From: CAZONU01 sp965370045
GTDB taxonomy: Bacteria; Planctomycetota; SZUA-567; JAKLDR01
Direction of reading: 5' to 3'
NCBI GenBank assembly: GCA_965370045.1
Contig: CBDUSI010000050.1
Span: 1-30,724 of the forward strand
Length of the DNA: 30,724 nt
Of this stretch, positions 25,147 to 30,724 are shown piece by piece (the stretch's first letter is position 1; the number at the start of each line of letters is the position of its first letter). The translations under genes and the position numbers were made by a program. The notes beneath the pieces were generated by a model. That model saw only the letters and a list, made by a program, of their open reading frames with translations. It searched no databases and was not told where the DNA came from.

Positions 25147-25327
25147 GGCTCGCCACGAAGTCGCGAGTCCGTAGGCCGTAGACCATAGGCTGTAGGAGGT
25201 CCGTTGTGAGTTGGCAGTTCTCAGAAGCCAGGAGCGGATTATGGGGCTCAAATCGCGCTTTTCATTGCTCACATGCGACTGAACAACAGCCGCTTACATT
25301 TTCTCCATATTATTCTGTATTATCTGC
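25147..25327. other. Intergenic stretch between divergent island promoters
   Basis: No gene is supported here. It holds the heptad repeats at 25171-25230, then an A/T-rich run (about 25295-25327) just before the perfect promoter at 25328 that could act as an UP element. A 64-codon minus-strand frame over the repeats has no support. Confidence 0.6.
25171..25230. repeat. Tandem heptads of GTAGRCC and GTTNNCA type
   Basis: GTAGGCC, GTAGACC, ATAGGCT, GTAGGAG (25171-25198), then after four bases GTTGTGA, GTTGGCA, GTTCTCA, GAAGCCA (25203-25230). The period is seven throughout; the unit sequence drifts along the array. Confidence 0.75.
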
Positions 25328-25356
25328 TTGACATTCGGGTATGTTCGGTGTATAAT
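25328..25356 (+). promoter_or_regulatory. Perfect consensus sigma-70 promoter
   Basis: TTGACA (25328-25333), 17-base spacer, TATAAT (25351-25356). It is the only exact match to both hexamers in the window. It drives a structured leader of about 90 bases and then the tandem-HTH gene, or possibly a separate small RNA. Confidence 0.85.
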
Positions 25357-25371
25357 ACTGTAGTGCTGAGC

Positions 25372-25439
25372 GGCGCCCTCGGGCGCCCGAAGCGCTGCAG
25401 CGAGGTTCGTCAAGACTACGCCAGGAGGGCGGAACCTCG
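25372..25439 (+). promoter_or_regulatory. Structured 5' leader of the tandem-HTH gene
   Basis: Two inverted repeats follow the promoter. GGCGCCC/GGGCGCC with a two-base loop lies at 25372-25387. CGAGGTTC (25401-25408) and GAACCTCG (25432-25439) close a larger loop that contains AGGAGG (25423-25428). That AGGAGG is 16 bases from TTG 25445 and 25 from ATG 25454, which is too far for normal use unless the RNA folds. Translation control or a small RNA are possible. Confidence 0.5.
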
Positions 25440-25453
25440 ACGGTTTGCCACGG

Positions 25454-26428
25454 ATGGCGAAAGATATCGTTCGGCGGAGGCACCGAGACGTGATAAAGGA
25501 CACCGCCAGCCGGGAACTCCCCTTCCCCCGCGAGGTCTTGATCGACGCCGCCCGTCTGTTCGCCCGGGGCGCGGAGTGGGAGGCCATCGCCCAGAGCACC
25601 GGCGCCAACGTCGGCGATCTGGTTACGTTCTCCATCGACCATCCCGAGGTCTGGGGGCCGCTGTACGAGCGCGCGGAGAAGCTGCGCCTCGCGGAAGCCG
25701 AGGGCCAGACCATCAAGGGCTTGTGTACGCTGCTCAAGGGCGATGACGAGGCGGCAGCCGAAAACGCGGCCAGAGAGCTATTGATCCACCGCCGCCACGT
25801 GGAGAGAAGACGTTATCAACCACCAAGACACAAAGACACCAAGAACCTTGAGGGCTTCAACGCGGCGGAAGCCGCTCCCGAAGCCAGTGCGCTTTCCCGC
25901 GACCCGGGCTCCAACTTGGTGCCTTGGTGTCTTGGTGGTAAAGAAGAAGCGCCGGAAGAGCTAGTGCGTCGGATTACTTACGCCGCCAATCGCGTGGCAC
26001 ACGGGGACGACTACCACAGGATCGCGCGGGAAACGGGACAGACCGAGATTGACGTCACCCGCTGGGCTTTCCTTTACGCCAAAGCCTGGGACAGGGCATA
26101 TCCGACAGCCAGAAGAACGGCAGCCCAGGCCGGCGCGGCACGGGCGATTAACAGGCTGCTGGTCTTTGTGACGAGCCCGGACCTCAAGCAGGCCGCCCGC
26201 GCGGGCCGAATCCTGCTCGTCCACCGCCGCCACATGCATTGGGCTAATCAACCACAGAGCGCGGGGCAGGGCGCCCTAACATATCCGTCCTCCGTGACTC
26301 AGGCCGTAGTCGCCATCCCTGGCGACGGCTCGCTTACAGTCGCTCGCCGCTCCGGGCCGGCCCGCGCCATAGGCGCGGTGCGTCCCTCCGCTGATTCCGC
26401 GTCCGCCCTGCCCCGCGATGGCCCCTAG
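25454..26428 (+). CDS. Tandem-duplicated HTH-like protein (terminase-small-subunit-like)
   Basis: A 324-residue soluble protein made of two copies of one domain of about 95 residues. Copy 1 (about 24-116) runs from EVLIDAARLFARGAEWEAIA to ARELLIHRRHVE; copy 2 (about 172-265) runs from LVRRITYAANRVAHGDDYHR to AGRILLVHRRHMHW. Each copy has a helix-turn-helix-like start followed by a 'W-x-x-x-Y' segment and long helices, and ends in LL(I/V)HRRH. This recalls HTH parts of phage small terminases, a weak resemblance. The linker (about 122-162) is encoded by an inverted-repeat element. The last 55-60 residues look like uninformative read-through and end at a stop that overlaps the mcsB stop. Start ATG 25454 or TTG 25445; neither has a close ribosome site. 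Confidence 0.65.
   Translation: MAKDIVRRRHRDVIKDTASRELPFPREVLIDAARLFARGAEWEAIAQSTGANVGDLVTFSIDHPEVWGPLYERAEKLRLAEAEGQTIKGLCTLLKGDDEAAAENAARELLIHRRHVERRRYQPPRHKDTKNLEGFNAAEAAPEASALSRDPGSNLVPWCLGGKEEAPEELVRRITYAANRVAHGDDYHRIARETGQTEIDVTRWAFLYAKAWDRAYPTARRTAAQAGAARAINRLLVFVTSPDLKQAARAGRILLVHRRHMHWANQPQSAGQGALTYPSSVTQAVVAIPGDGSLTVARRSGPARAIGAVRPSADSASALPRDGP
25819..25939. repeat. Inverted-repeat element made of octamers, inserted in a gene
   Basis: The left arm (25819-25843) holds octamers CACCAAGA, CACAAAGA, CACCAAGA. The right arm (25915-25939) holds CTTGGTGC, CTTGGTGT, CTTGGTGG. The 25-base arms pair with two mismatches and enclose 71 bases. The element is translated in frame as the linker between the two domain copies of the tandem-HTH protein. 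Confidence 0.8.
26309..26326. repeat. Short hairpin downstream of mcsB
   Basis: GTCGCC and GGCGAC around six bases (ATCCCT), extendable with a two-base bulge. It lies 100 bases past the mcsB stop, inside the tail of the convergent gene. No T-run follows on the minus strand, so termination is not assured. Confidence 0.45.
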
Positions 26429-27477
26429 AGCCCCGGGAGGCGGTCCCGGAAGAAGTCCGCGCGCATCACGTCGCGCTCCGCCGCGGGCAGATCCCGGCCC
26501 ACCCGGGTCTGGAGGTGCGCCGGCTGGCTGAAGATGAACAGCTCGTTGACCGTCTCGGCGTCGATCTTGTCGAGCATGCCGGTGTTGACCCCCAGCCGGA
26601 GCGCGCTCAAGAGGGTCATGGCCTCTTCGCTGGAGAGGATGCGCGCGTGCTTGAGCATCCCGTAGGCCCGCCAGACGCGGTCCTCGATGCGCCCGCGGTC
26701 GCGGGTCATCAGAGTTTTGCGCGCGTTGCGCTCGTACTTCAAGACCTCGGGGACCACCGCGGCGAGGTCGCGCACGATGGCTTCTTCGCTTTTGCCGAGG
26801 GAGGACTGGTTGGAGATCTGGTAGAAGTCGCCTGAGGCCTCGGTGCCCTCGCCGTAGAGGCCGCGGACGTTCAGGCCGATCTTGGCCATGGCCTGGAAGC
26901 ACTTGGTGATGTGCCGCGTCAAGACCAGCGCGGGCAGGTGCAGCATCACCGAGACGCGCAGCCCGGTGCCCACGTTGGTGGGGCAGCTGGTCAGGTAGCC
27001 CAGCTGGGGGCTGAAGGCGTAGTCCAGGTGCTTCTCGAGCGCGTCGTCGATGCCGGTGGCGATGCGCCAGGTCTCCTCCGGCTGGAAGCCGGACTTGAGT
27101 ATCTGCAGGCGGAGGTGGTCCTCCTCCAGGACCATCACCGAGAGGACCTCCTTGTCGCCCACCGCCACCGCGCGGCCGGGCTCGCCGTCCTCCTGCTCGC
27201 GGCTGATCAGGTGGCGCTCGACCAGGAAGTGGCGCTCCAGTGGGGTGCGCTCGCCGAGCACGAAGTAGCCGTCGGGCTCGACCAGCCCGGCCTCCAGGAT
27301 GCGCTCGCGGATGTGCGCGGCGCACTCCACGCGCTCGGGCTCGCCCAGCCGCGCGGGAAAGTTGAAACGCTCCAGGTTTCTGGCCAGGCGCACCCGGCTG
27401 GAGATGACCACGTCGGAATCCGGCCCGGTGCCCTTGAGCCACTCGCCGAGCCGGTTGGCCAGCTTCTTAAGTTGCAT
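26425..27477 (-). CDS. mcsB: Protein-arginine kinase McsB
   Basis: A 350-residue kinase of the phosphagen-kinase fold that phosphorylates arginines on proteins and so marks them for ClpC-ClpP. The ATP and substrate site is complete: SSRVRLARNL (26-35), CPTNVGTG with C165, GTEAS with E213, and NQSSLGKSEEAIV. Near the C-terminus RDVMRA (335-340) matches the phosphoarginine-binding allosteric motif of the bacterial family, which separates it from creatine kinases. ATG 27475-27477 lies inside mcsA; the two overlap by 11 bases, so translation is coupled. It is the last gene of the queD operon, not of a ctsR-clpC operon as in Firmicutes. Confidence 0.95.
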   Translation of the reverse strand: MQLKKLANRLGEWLKGTGPDSDVVISSRVRLARNLERFNFPARLGEPERVECAAHIRERILEAGLVEPDGYFVLGERTPLERHFLVERHLISREQEDGEPGRAVAVGDKEVLSVMVLEEDHLRLQILKSGFQPEETWRIATGIDDALEKHLDYAFSPQLGYLTSCPTNVGTGLRVSVMLHLPALVLTRHITKCFQAMAKIGLNVRGLYGEGTEASGDFYQISNQSSLGKSEEAIVRDLAAVVPEVLKYERNARKTLMTRDRGRIEDRVWRAYGMLKHARILSSEEAMTLLSALRLGVNTGMLDKIDAETVNELFIFSQPAHLQTRVGRDLPAAERDVMRADFFRDRLPGL

Positions 27478-27976
27478 CGCCGGCCCCGTCGCGCGATTCC
27501 TCCAGTTCGCGGATGCTGTCGCGGATGCTGGCGGCCTGCTCGTACTCCTCGCGCTCCACGGCGCGCTTGAGCTCGGCCTGCAGCTGGCGCAGACTCTTCT
27601 CGCGGGCCACCTGGCGGTCGGTGCGCGCGGGCATCTTGCCGACGTGCTGGGTGGCGTCGTGGATCTTCTCGATGAGCGGCATGATCCGCCCTCGGAAAGC
27701 CGCGTAGTCGTCGGCGCAGCCGAAGCGCCCGCCGCTCTGGAACTCGCTGAGGGTCATCCCGCAGGAGGGGCAGGCGATGTCCGGCATGTCCTCCTGGGTC
27801 TTGGTCTTGCCCCCGGAGGCCAGCCCGGAGAGGAAGTCGGCGATGGACATCTGCGTCTTGACCACGCCCTGCTTCTCGGCGCAGTTCTCGCAGAGGTGCA
27901 CCTCCTTCTTCTGGTTCTGGACGATCTCGGTGAGGTGGATCGTCGCCTGGTGCTTCTTGCACATCTGGCAAAGCAT
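27467..27976 (-). CDS. mcsA: McsA, zinc-finger activator of McsB
   Basis: A 169-residue protein with the McsA layout: zinc finger 1 (C3-x-x-C6 with C29-x-x-C32), zinc finger 2 (CPSC with a later GRFGCAD), and a C-terminal UVR motif (about 128-160, LQAELKRAVEREEYEQAASIR type). In Bacillus, McsA stimulates the kinase activity of McsB and links it to ClpC. ATG 27974-27976 has GGAAGGAG, which overlaps the previous gene's stop three bases away. It overlaps mcsB by 11 bases. Confidence 0.93.
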   Translation of the reverse strand: MLCQMCKKHQATIHLTEIVQNQKKEVHLCENCAEKQGVVKTQMSIADFLSGLASGGKTKTQEDMPDIACPSCGMTLSEFQSGGRFGCADDYAAFRGRIMPLIEKIHDATQHVGKMPARTDRQVAREKSLRQLQAELKRAVEREEYEQAASIRDSIRELEESRDGAGDAT

Positions 27977-27979
27977 GGG

Positions 27980-28786
27980 CTACTCCTTCCGACCCAGCCG
28001 GCCCTCGCGCTCGGCGGTGATGTACTCCATGCAGTACTCGTCGCGGCCCAACAGAGCATTGGTGGCGAAGAGCGTCGCGGCCACGTCCGTCTCGGTGGGG
28101 TCGAGGATGGCCCCGTCCTGCCCGGCGGCCATCAGCAACGTCAGGAAGGTGCGGTTGAGTATCTTCCGCCGGGGCAGCCCGAAGGAGACGTTGCTCATCC
28201 CGCACATGAAGTGGACCTCCGGGAACTTCTCCCTGATGCGCCGGACGGCCTCCAGGCAGTGGCTCGCCTGGGTAGGATCGGTGGAGACCGGGCGGACCAG
28301 CACGTCGAAGAAGATGTCCTCGTCGGGCACCCCCGCGCCGGCCAGCTCCGCGTGGAGCTTCTCGGCCACCGCGACGCGGCCCGCGGCGTCCTCGGGAATT
28401 CCCGAGTCGTCCATGGTCAAGGCCACTACTCTAGTGTTGTACTTCTTTACCAGCGGGAGTATTCCCTCCATCCGGGCCTTCTCTGCGGTGATGGAGTTCA
28501 CCATCGGACGGCCGTGCTTGTTAACCGGCAGCGCCGCGTCCAGCGCCGCGGGGTTGGCGCTGTCGACGCACAGGGGCACCTCCACCGCACCCGATACCAC
28601 CTCGGCGAGCCAGACCAGGTTCTCGACCTCCTTGGCCACGGAAGTTCCCGCGTTGACGTCGATGTACGAGGCACCGCAGTCGACCTGTCTCTTCGCTTCC
28701 CTGGCAATGCGCTCGGCGTCGTGCTCCTCGATGGCCCGGGCGATGCGCTTGCGGCTGGAGTTGATGCGTTCCCCTACGATGATCAT
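27980..28786 (-). CDS. Methyltetrahydrofolate:corrinoid methyltransferase (AcsE/MtgA type)
   Basis: A 268-residue pterin-binding TIM barrel that moves a methyl group between 5-methyltetrahydrofolate and a corrinoid. The family marks are GERIN (5-9), DVNAG (43-47), VDSAN (74-78), NSI (97-99), FDVLVRP (160-166) and CGMSNVSFGLP (195-205) with N199 as the pterin-contacting residue. Its length fits AcsE or MtgA rather than full MetH. It starts three bases after the hps-rraA stop, with GAAGGGG overlapping that stop. No acetyl-CoA synthase or corrinoid protein gene is in the window, so Wood-Ljungdahl use cannot be claimed. A URO-D-type methyltransferase at 21015-22109 might act on the same corrinoid pool. 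Confidence 0.88.
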   Translation of the reverse strand: MIIVGERINSSRKRIARAIEEHDAERIAREAKRQVDCGASYIDVNAGTSVAKEVENLVWLAEVVSGAVEVPLCVDSANPAALDAALPVNKHGRPMVNSITAEKARMEGILPLVKKYNTRVVALTMDDSGIPEDAAGRVAVAEKLHAELAGAGVPDEDIFFDVLVRPVSTDPTQASHCLEAVRRIREKFPEVHFMCGMSNVSFGLPRRKILNRTFLTLLMAAGQDGAILDPTETDVAATLFATNALLGRDEYCMEYITAEREGRLGRKE

Positions 28787-28789
28787 CGA

Positions 28790-30079
28790 CTACCCCTTCT
28801 TCTCCCACTTGAGCAGGTAGGTGACCATGGCCAGCGTGGTGTTGCCGGCGACGATCTCCCCGCGGATGCGATTCTCCTTCTCCAGGCAGTCGGCGGCGTG
28901 GTTGGTCATTTCCACGACCCCGGCGCGGGGCAGGACCATCACCCCGTCGCCGTCGCCGACGATCCAGTCTCCGGGCGAGACCTCCTGCCCGCCGATGGTG
29001 ACGGTCACCCCGGTCTCGCCGAAGCCCTTAGGCTCGCCGGCGTTGGACTGCCACAGCCGCGCGAAGACCGGCAGGCCCAGCTTGCGGATCTCCGGCGTGT
29101 CGCGCAACGCGCCGTCGACCACCACGCCGGCCAGCTTGCGCTGGAGCGCGCTGTGAGTGGCCAGCTCGCCCCACAAGGCGGGGCCGACCCCGCCGGCCTC
29201 GATGACCAGCACGTCGCCCTCTTTGGCGAGGTCGATGGCCTCCACCGGCTTGGCCCAGTCGCCCGGCGCGCTGCGCACCGTGAAGGCCGGGCCGACCATC
29301 TTGCAGTCGGGGTTCAGCGCGCGGATGCCCTCCAGGCAGGGCTTGCGGTGGGCCCCGTCGGAGATGTTCGGCGTGGAGGTCCTCTCGAGTATCTCGCGGA
29401 TGTCCTCCAGGCCGACGCGCTTGAAGTGGGGGCTGGCGACCGCCTGGCCGGTCTTCATGGCCTTCTTGATGGCCCGGGCCGCGGCGGCGGCGTCGGGGCT
29501 CTTGGTCAGCGCGCCGCCGACCACGATCACGTCGGCACCGGCCTTGACCGCCTCGGCGGCGGTCTCGGAGTTAATGCCCCCGGCGACACTGACCCGTATG
29601 GAAACCGCCTGGCGCACCGCGCGGAGCATCTCGAATGGGTCGGCGCCGCGCATCTGCTCGTCGATGCCCAAGTGCACGGCCACCGCGTGGGCGCCGAGCT
29701 TCTCGGCGCGCCGGGCGCCGGCGGCGGGGTCGTCAACTCCGATGAGGTCGACCTCCACCTCGATGCCGTAGTTCTTGCCGGCGGCGGCGCACTCGGCGAC
29801 CGTCGCGTCGCTGGCCGCACCCAGGACGCTGGCGCTGGTGGCCCCGGCCTTGGCGGCCATCTCCATCTCCCCGCGGCCGGCGTCCATGGTCTTAAGGTCG
29901 GCGACGATGTGCCGGTCGGGAAACTCCTCGCGCAGGGCGCGGACGGCGGCGACGCCCTCGCTCTTGATCAGCGGGGTGCCGGCTTCCAGCCAGTCGGCGC
30001 CGCCCTCGACGGCCTCCCGGGCGCACTTCATCGCCCGGTCGGTGTCCACGAAGTCCAGCGCCACCTGCAGGACCGCCAA
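28790..30079 (-). CDS. Fusion of 3-hexulose-6-phosphate synthase and RraA-like domain
   Basis: A 429-residue two-domain protein. Residues 1-212 are an HPS (OMP-decarboxylase superfamily) barrel with LQVALDF at the start and the active-site ADLKTMD (60-66); HPS condenses formaldehyde with ribulose 5-phosphate. Residues about 222-429 are RraA-like, with the metal-dependent aldolase signature GVVVDGALRD and SPGDWIVGDGDGV; true RNase E inhibition is unlikely and an aldolase-type activity is possible. The same fusion is known, mainly in archaea. The start is TTG 30077-30079 with GAGGAGG eight bases upstream, three bases after the queD stop. No phosphohexuloisomerase is in the window, so a full RuMP route is not shown. 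Confidence 0.93.
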   Translation of the reverse strand: MAVLQVALDFVDTDRAMKCAREAVEGGADWLEAGTPLIKSEGVAAVRALREEFPDRHIVADLKTMDAGRGEMEMAAKAGATSASVLGAASDATVAECAAAGKNYGIEVEVDLIGVDDPAAGARRAEKLGAHAVAVHLGIDEQMRGADPFEMLRAVRQAVSIRVSVAGGINSETAAEAVKAGADVIVVGGALTKSPDAAAAARAIKKAMKTGQAVASPHFKRVGLEDIREILERTSTPNISDGAHRKPCLEGIRALNPDCKMVGPAFTVRSAPGDWAKPVEAIDLAKEGDVLVIEAGGVGPALWGELATHSALQRKLAGVVVDGALRDTPEIRKLGLPVFARLWQSNAGEPKGFGETGVTVTIGGQEVSPGDWIVGDGDGVMVLPRAGVVEMTNHAADCLEKENRIRGEIVAGNTTLAMVTYLLKWEKKG

Positions 30080-30082
30080 GGC

Positions 30083-30466
30083 TCAGCCCTCCTCGCTATA
30101 GGTCACCGAGCAACCCGGCGACTCCCAGACGGTGACCCGCGCGAGCCGCGCGCCGGAGGCGGTCTGCCGCCCGGCCAGCCGCTCGAAGACGAAGCGCGCC
30201 AGGTTCTCGGTGGTGGGGTTCATTTCTCCCTCGGCGAACTCGGGCACGTCCTTGTTGAGGTACTGGTGATCGAGCTCCTTGGTGACCTCGCCGAGCGCGG
30301 CCTTCAAGTCGCGGAAGTCGACGGCCAGGCCGTCGGGGCCAAGCTCGGCGACGCGGACGGAGGCGCGCACCTGGTAATTGTGCCCGTGGAGATGCTCGCA
30401 GTCGCCGTCGTAGCCGCGCAGGTTGTGGGCGGCGCTGAAGCGCCCGTCTACTGTTACCTCGTACAC
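30083..30466 (-). CDS. queD: 6-carboxytetrahydropterin synthase QueD
   Basis: A 127-residue enzyme of the 6-pyruvoyltetrahydropterin synthase fold that converts dihydroneopterin triphosphate to 6-carboxytetrahydropterin in queuosine and deazapurine synthesis. The zinc histidines H14, H27 and H29, the catalytic C23 in the CxxxHGH motif, DH (66-67), PTTENLA and E115 (VWESPG) are all in place, the form expected for QueD. The start is GTG 30464-30466 with GGGAGGT seven bases upstream; a longer frame to 30529 would begin inside the promoter. It is the first gene of the operon. No queC, queE or queF is present, so a pterin role linked to the folate-using neighbour is also possible. Confidence 0.93.
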   Translation of the reverse strand: MYEVTVDGRFSAAHNLRGYDGDCEHLHGHNYQVRASVRVAELGPDGLAVDFRDLKAALGEVTKELDHQYLNKDVPEFAEGEMNPTTENLARFVFERLAGRQTASGARLARVTVWESPGCSVTYSEEG

Positions 30467-30500
30467 TCGCGGGACCTCCCTCGCAGCGGTTCTGTGGTGA

Positions 30501-30529
30501 ATGGTAGAAAGCCGGACGGAAGCTGTCAA
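30501..30529 (-). promoter_or_regulatory. Promoter of the queD-mcsB operon
   Basis: Minus strand TTGACA (30524-30529), 17-base spacer, TACCAT (30501-30506). It lies only 14 bases from the inverted terminus of the repeat element and gives a leader of about 28 bases. Confidence 0.8.
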
Positions 30530-30543
30530 GCGCGGCGGGCGCC

Positions 30544-30563
30544 AGCAGTCCGTTGAAAAATGG
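30544..30563. repeat. 20-bp inverted terminus of the interspersed element (left end of the right copy)
   Basis: AGCAGTCCGTTGAAAAATGG, the exact reverse complement of 117-136. From here the element runs to the window end. Confidence 0.75.
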
Positions 30564-30678
30564 AGCAGCCGTGATTGGAGGCAGAATGGTTCGGATTCGA
30601 GGAGGGGTTCCGAAGTCGATGCCTGAGCATCGTCTTCGGGTTCCCGACGAAGGAGATGGGCCGTTATGTCCCAACCCG

Positions 30679-30724
30679 AAGGGCGGCAGGCGGTCCCGTC
30701 GCGCTGCTTCGTTCTCGGGATTCG
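30679..30724. repeat. Direct repeat matching the window's first 46 bases
   Basis: Identical to 1-46 except A at 30688. The 30564-30678 stretch before it is the element's interior and holds no supportable gene. Confidence 0.9.

Noticed and set aside
25078..25272. 64-codon minus-strand frame upstream of the nuclease pair
   Set aside because: It is largely translated heptad repeat, overlaps the pair's promoter and lacks a convincing ribosome site.
25454..26428. Prophage start, from the terminase-like HTH protein
   Set aside because: No large terminase, portal, capsid, integrase or tail gene is nearby; the next gene is mcsB.
28790..30079. RraA domain as an RNase E inhibitor
   Set aside because: The aldolase-type metal site is intact and it is fused to HPS; most RraA-like proteins outside enterics are not shown to bind RNase E.
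27299..30556. Very long plus-strand open frame (over 1,000 codons) opposite the queD-mcsB operon
   Set aside because: It is antisense to five genes with clear motifs. Its His/Gly/Val/Leu-rich translation is what high-GC codon bias produces on the opposite strand, and it has no ribosome site.

Overview
The window is a dense, GC-rich bacterial chromosome segment with about 25 supportable protein genes and no tRNA, rRNA or CRISPR array that I can see. The best fit is an uncultured Planctomycetota or related PVC bacterium. The reasons are an ECF sigma factor carrying a membrane anchor and a long extracytoplasmic tail, a very long BlaR1-type M56 protein beside a BlaI repressor, McsA/McsB/ClpC, and an HPS-RraA fusion. 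This placement is inference from gene content; no marker gene settles it.

Layout. Positions 1-5.4 kb (+): a soluble FHA-GAF-PAS histidine kinase, an ABC-2-like permease, a DUF3842-like protein and an AAC(3)-family acetyltransferase. 5.4-9.6 kb (-): a blaI-M56 operon with a promoter and a double dyad operator. 9.7-11.3 kb (-): 6-phosphogluconate dehydrogenase. 11.3-14.0 kb (-): the ECF-fusion sigma factor and a secreted protein, closed by a clear terminator. 14.2-15.1 kb (+): an MtfA-like peptidase. 15.2-19.0 kb (-): clpC plus two small membrane proteins. 19.2-22.9 kb: an RNase D-like exonuclease, a double zinc-ribbon protein, a membrane-anchored protein with a URO-D-type methyltransferase, and a small membrane protein. 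23.0-26.4 kb: a visibly less GC-rich accessory island with two nuclease-like genes (-) and a tandem-HTH protein (+) driven by a perfect consensus promoter. 26.4-30.5 kb (-): a tight operon queD, hps-rraA, methyltetrahydrofolate methyltransferase, mcsA, mcsB.

How the genes fit together. McsA/McsB and ClpC form a complete arginine-phosphorylation degradation route, although here they sit in two separate operons. HPS, gnd (which makes ribulose 5-phosphate, the HPS substrate), a methyl-THF methyltransferase and a URO-D methyltransferase suggest linked one-carbon metabolism. The M56 protein and the ECF sigma factor appear to share two kinds of tail domain, so they may sense similar envelope signals.

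Non-coding structure is rich. Both window ends lie inside copies of one repeat with 20-bp inverted termini. Short tandem repeats with a 7-base period occur at three places and an 8-base version forms an inverted repeat. Sixteen good sigma-70 promoters can be read, many with a TAGAAT-like -10 element, and two of them place the transcript start on the ATG (leaderless). The most likely undescribed items are the nuclease pair and tandem-HTH island, the shared sensor-tail architecture, and the terminal-repeat element.
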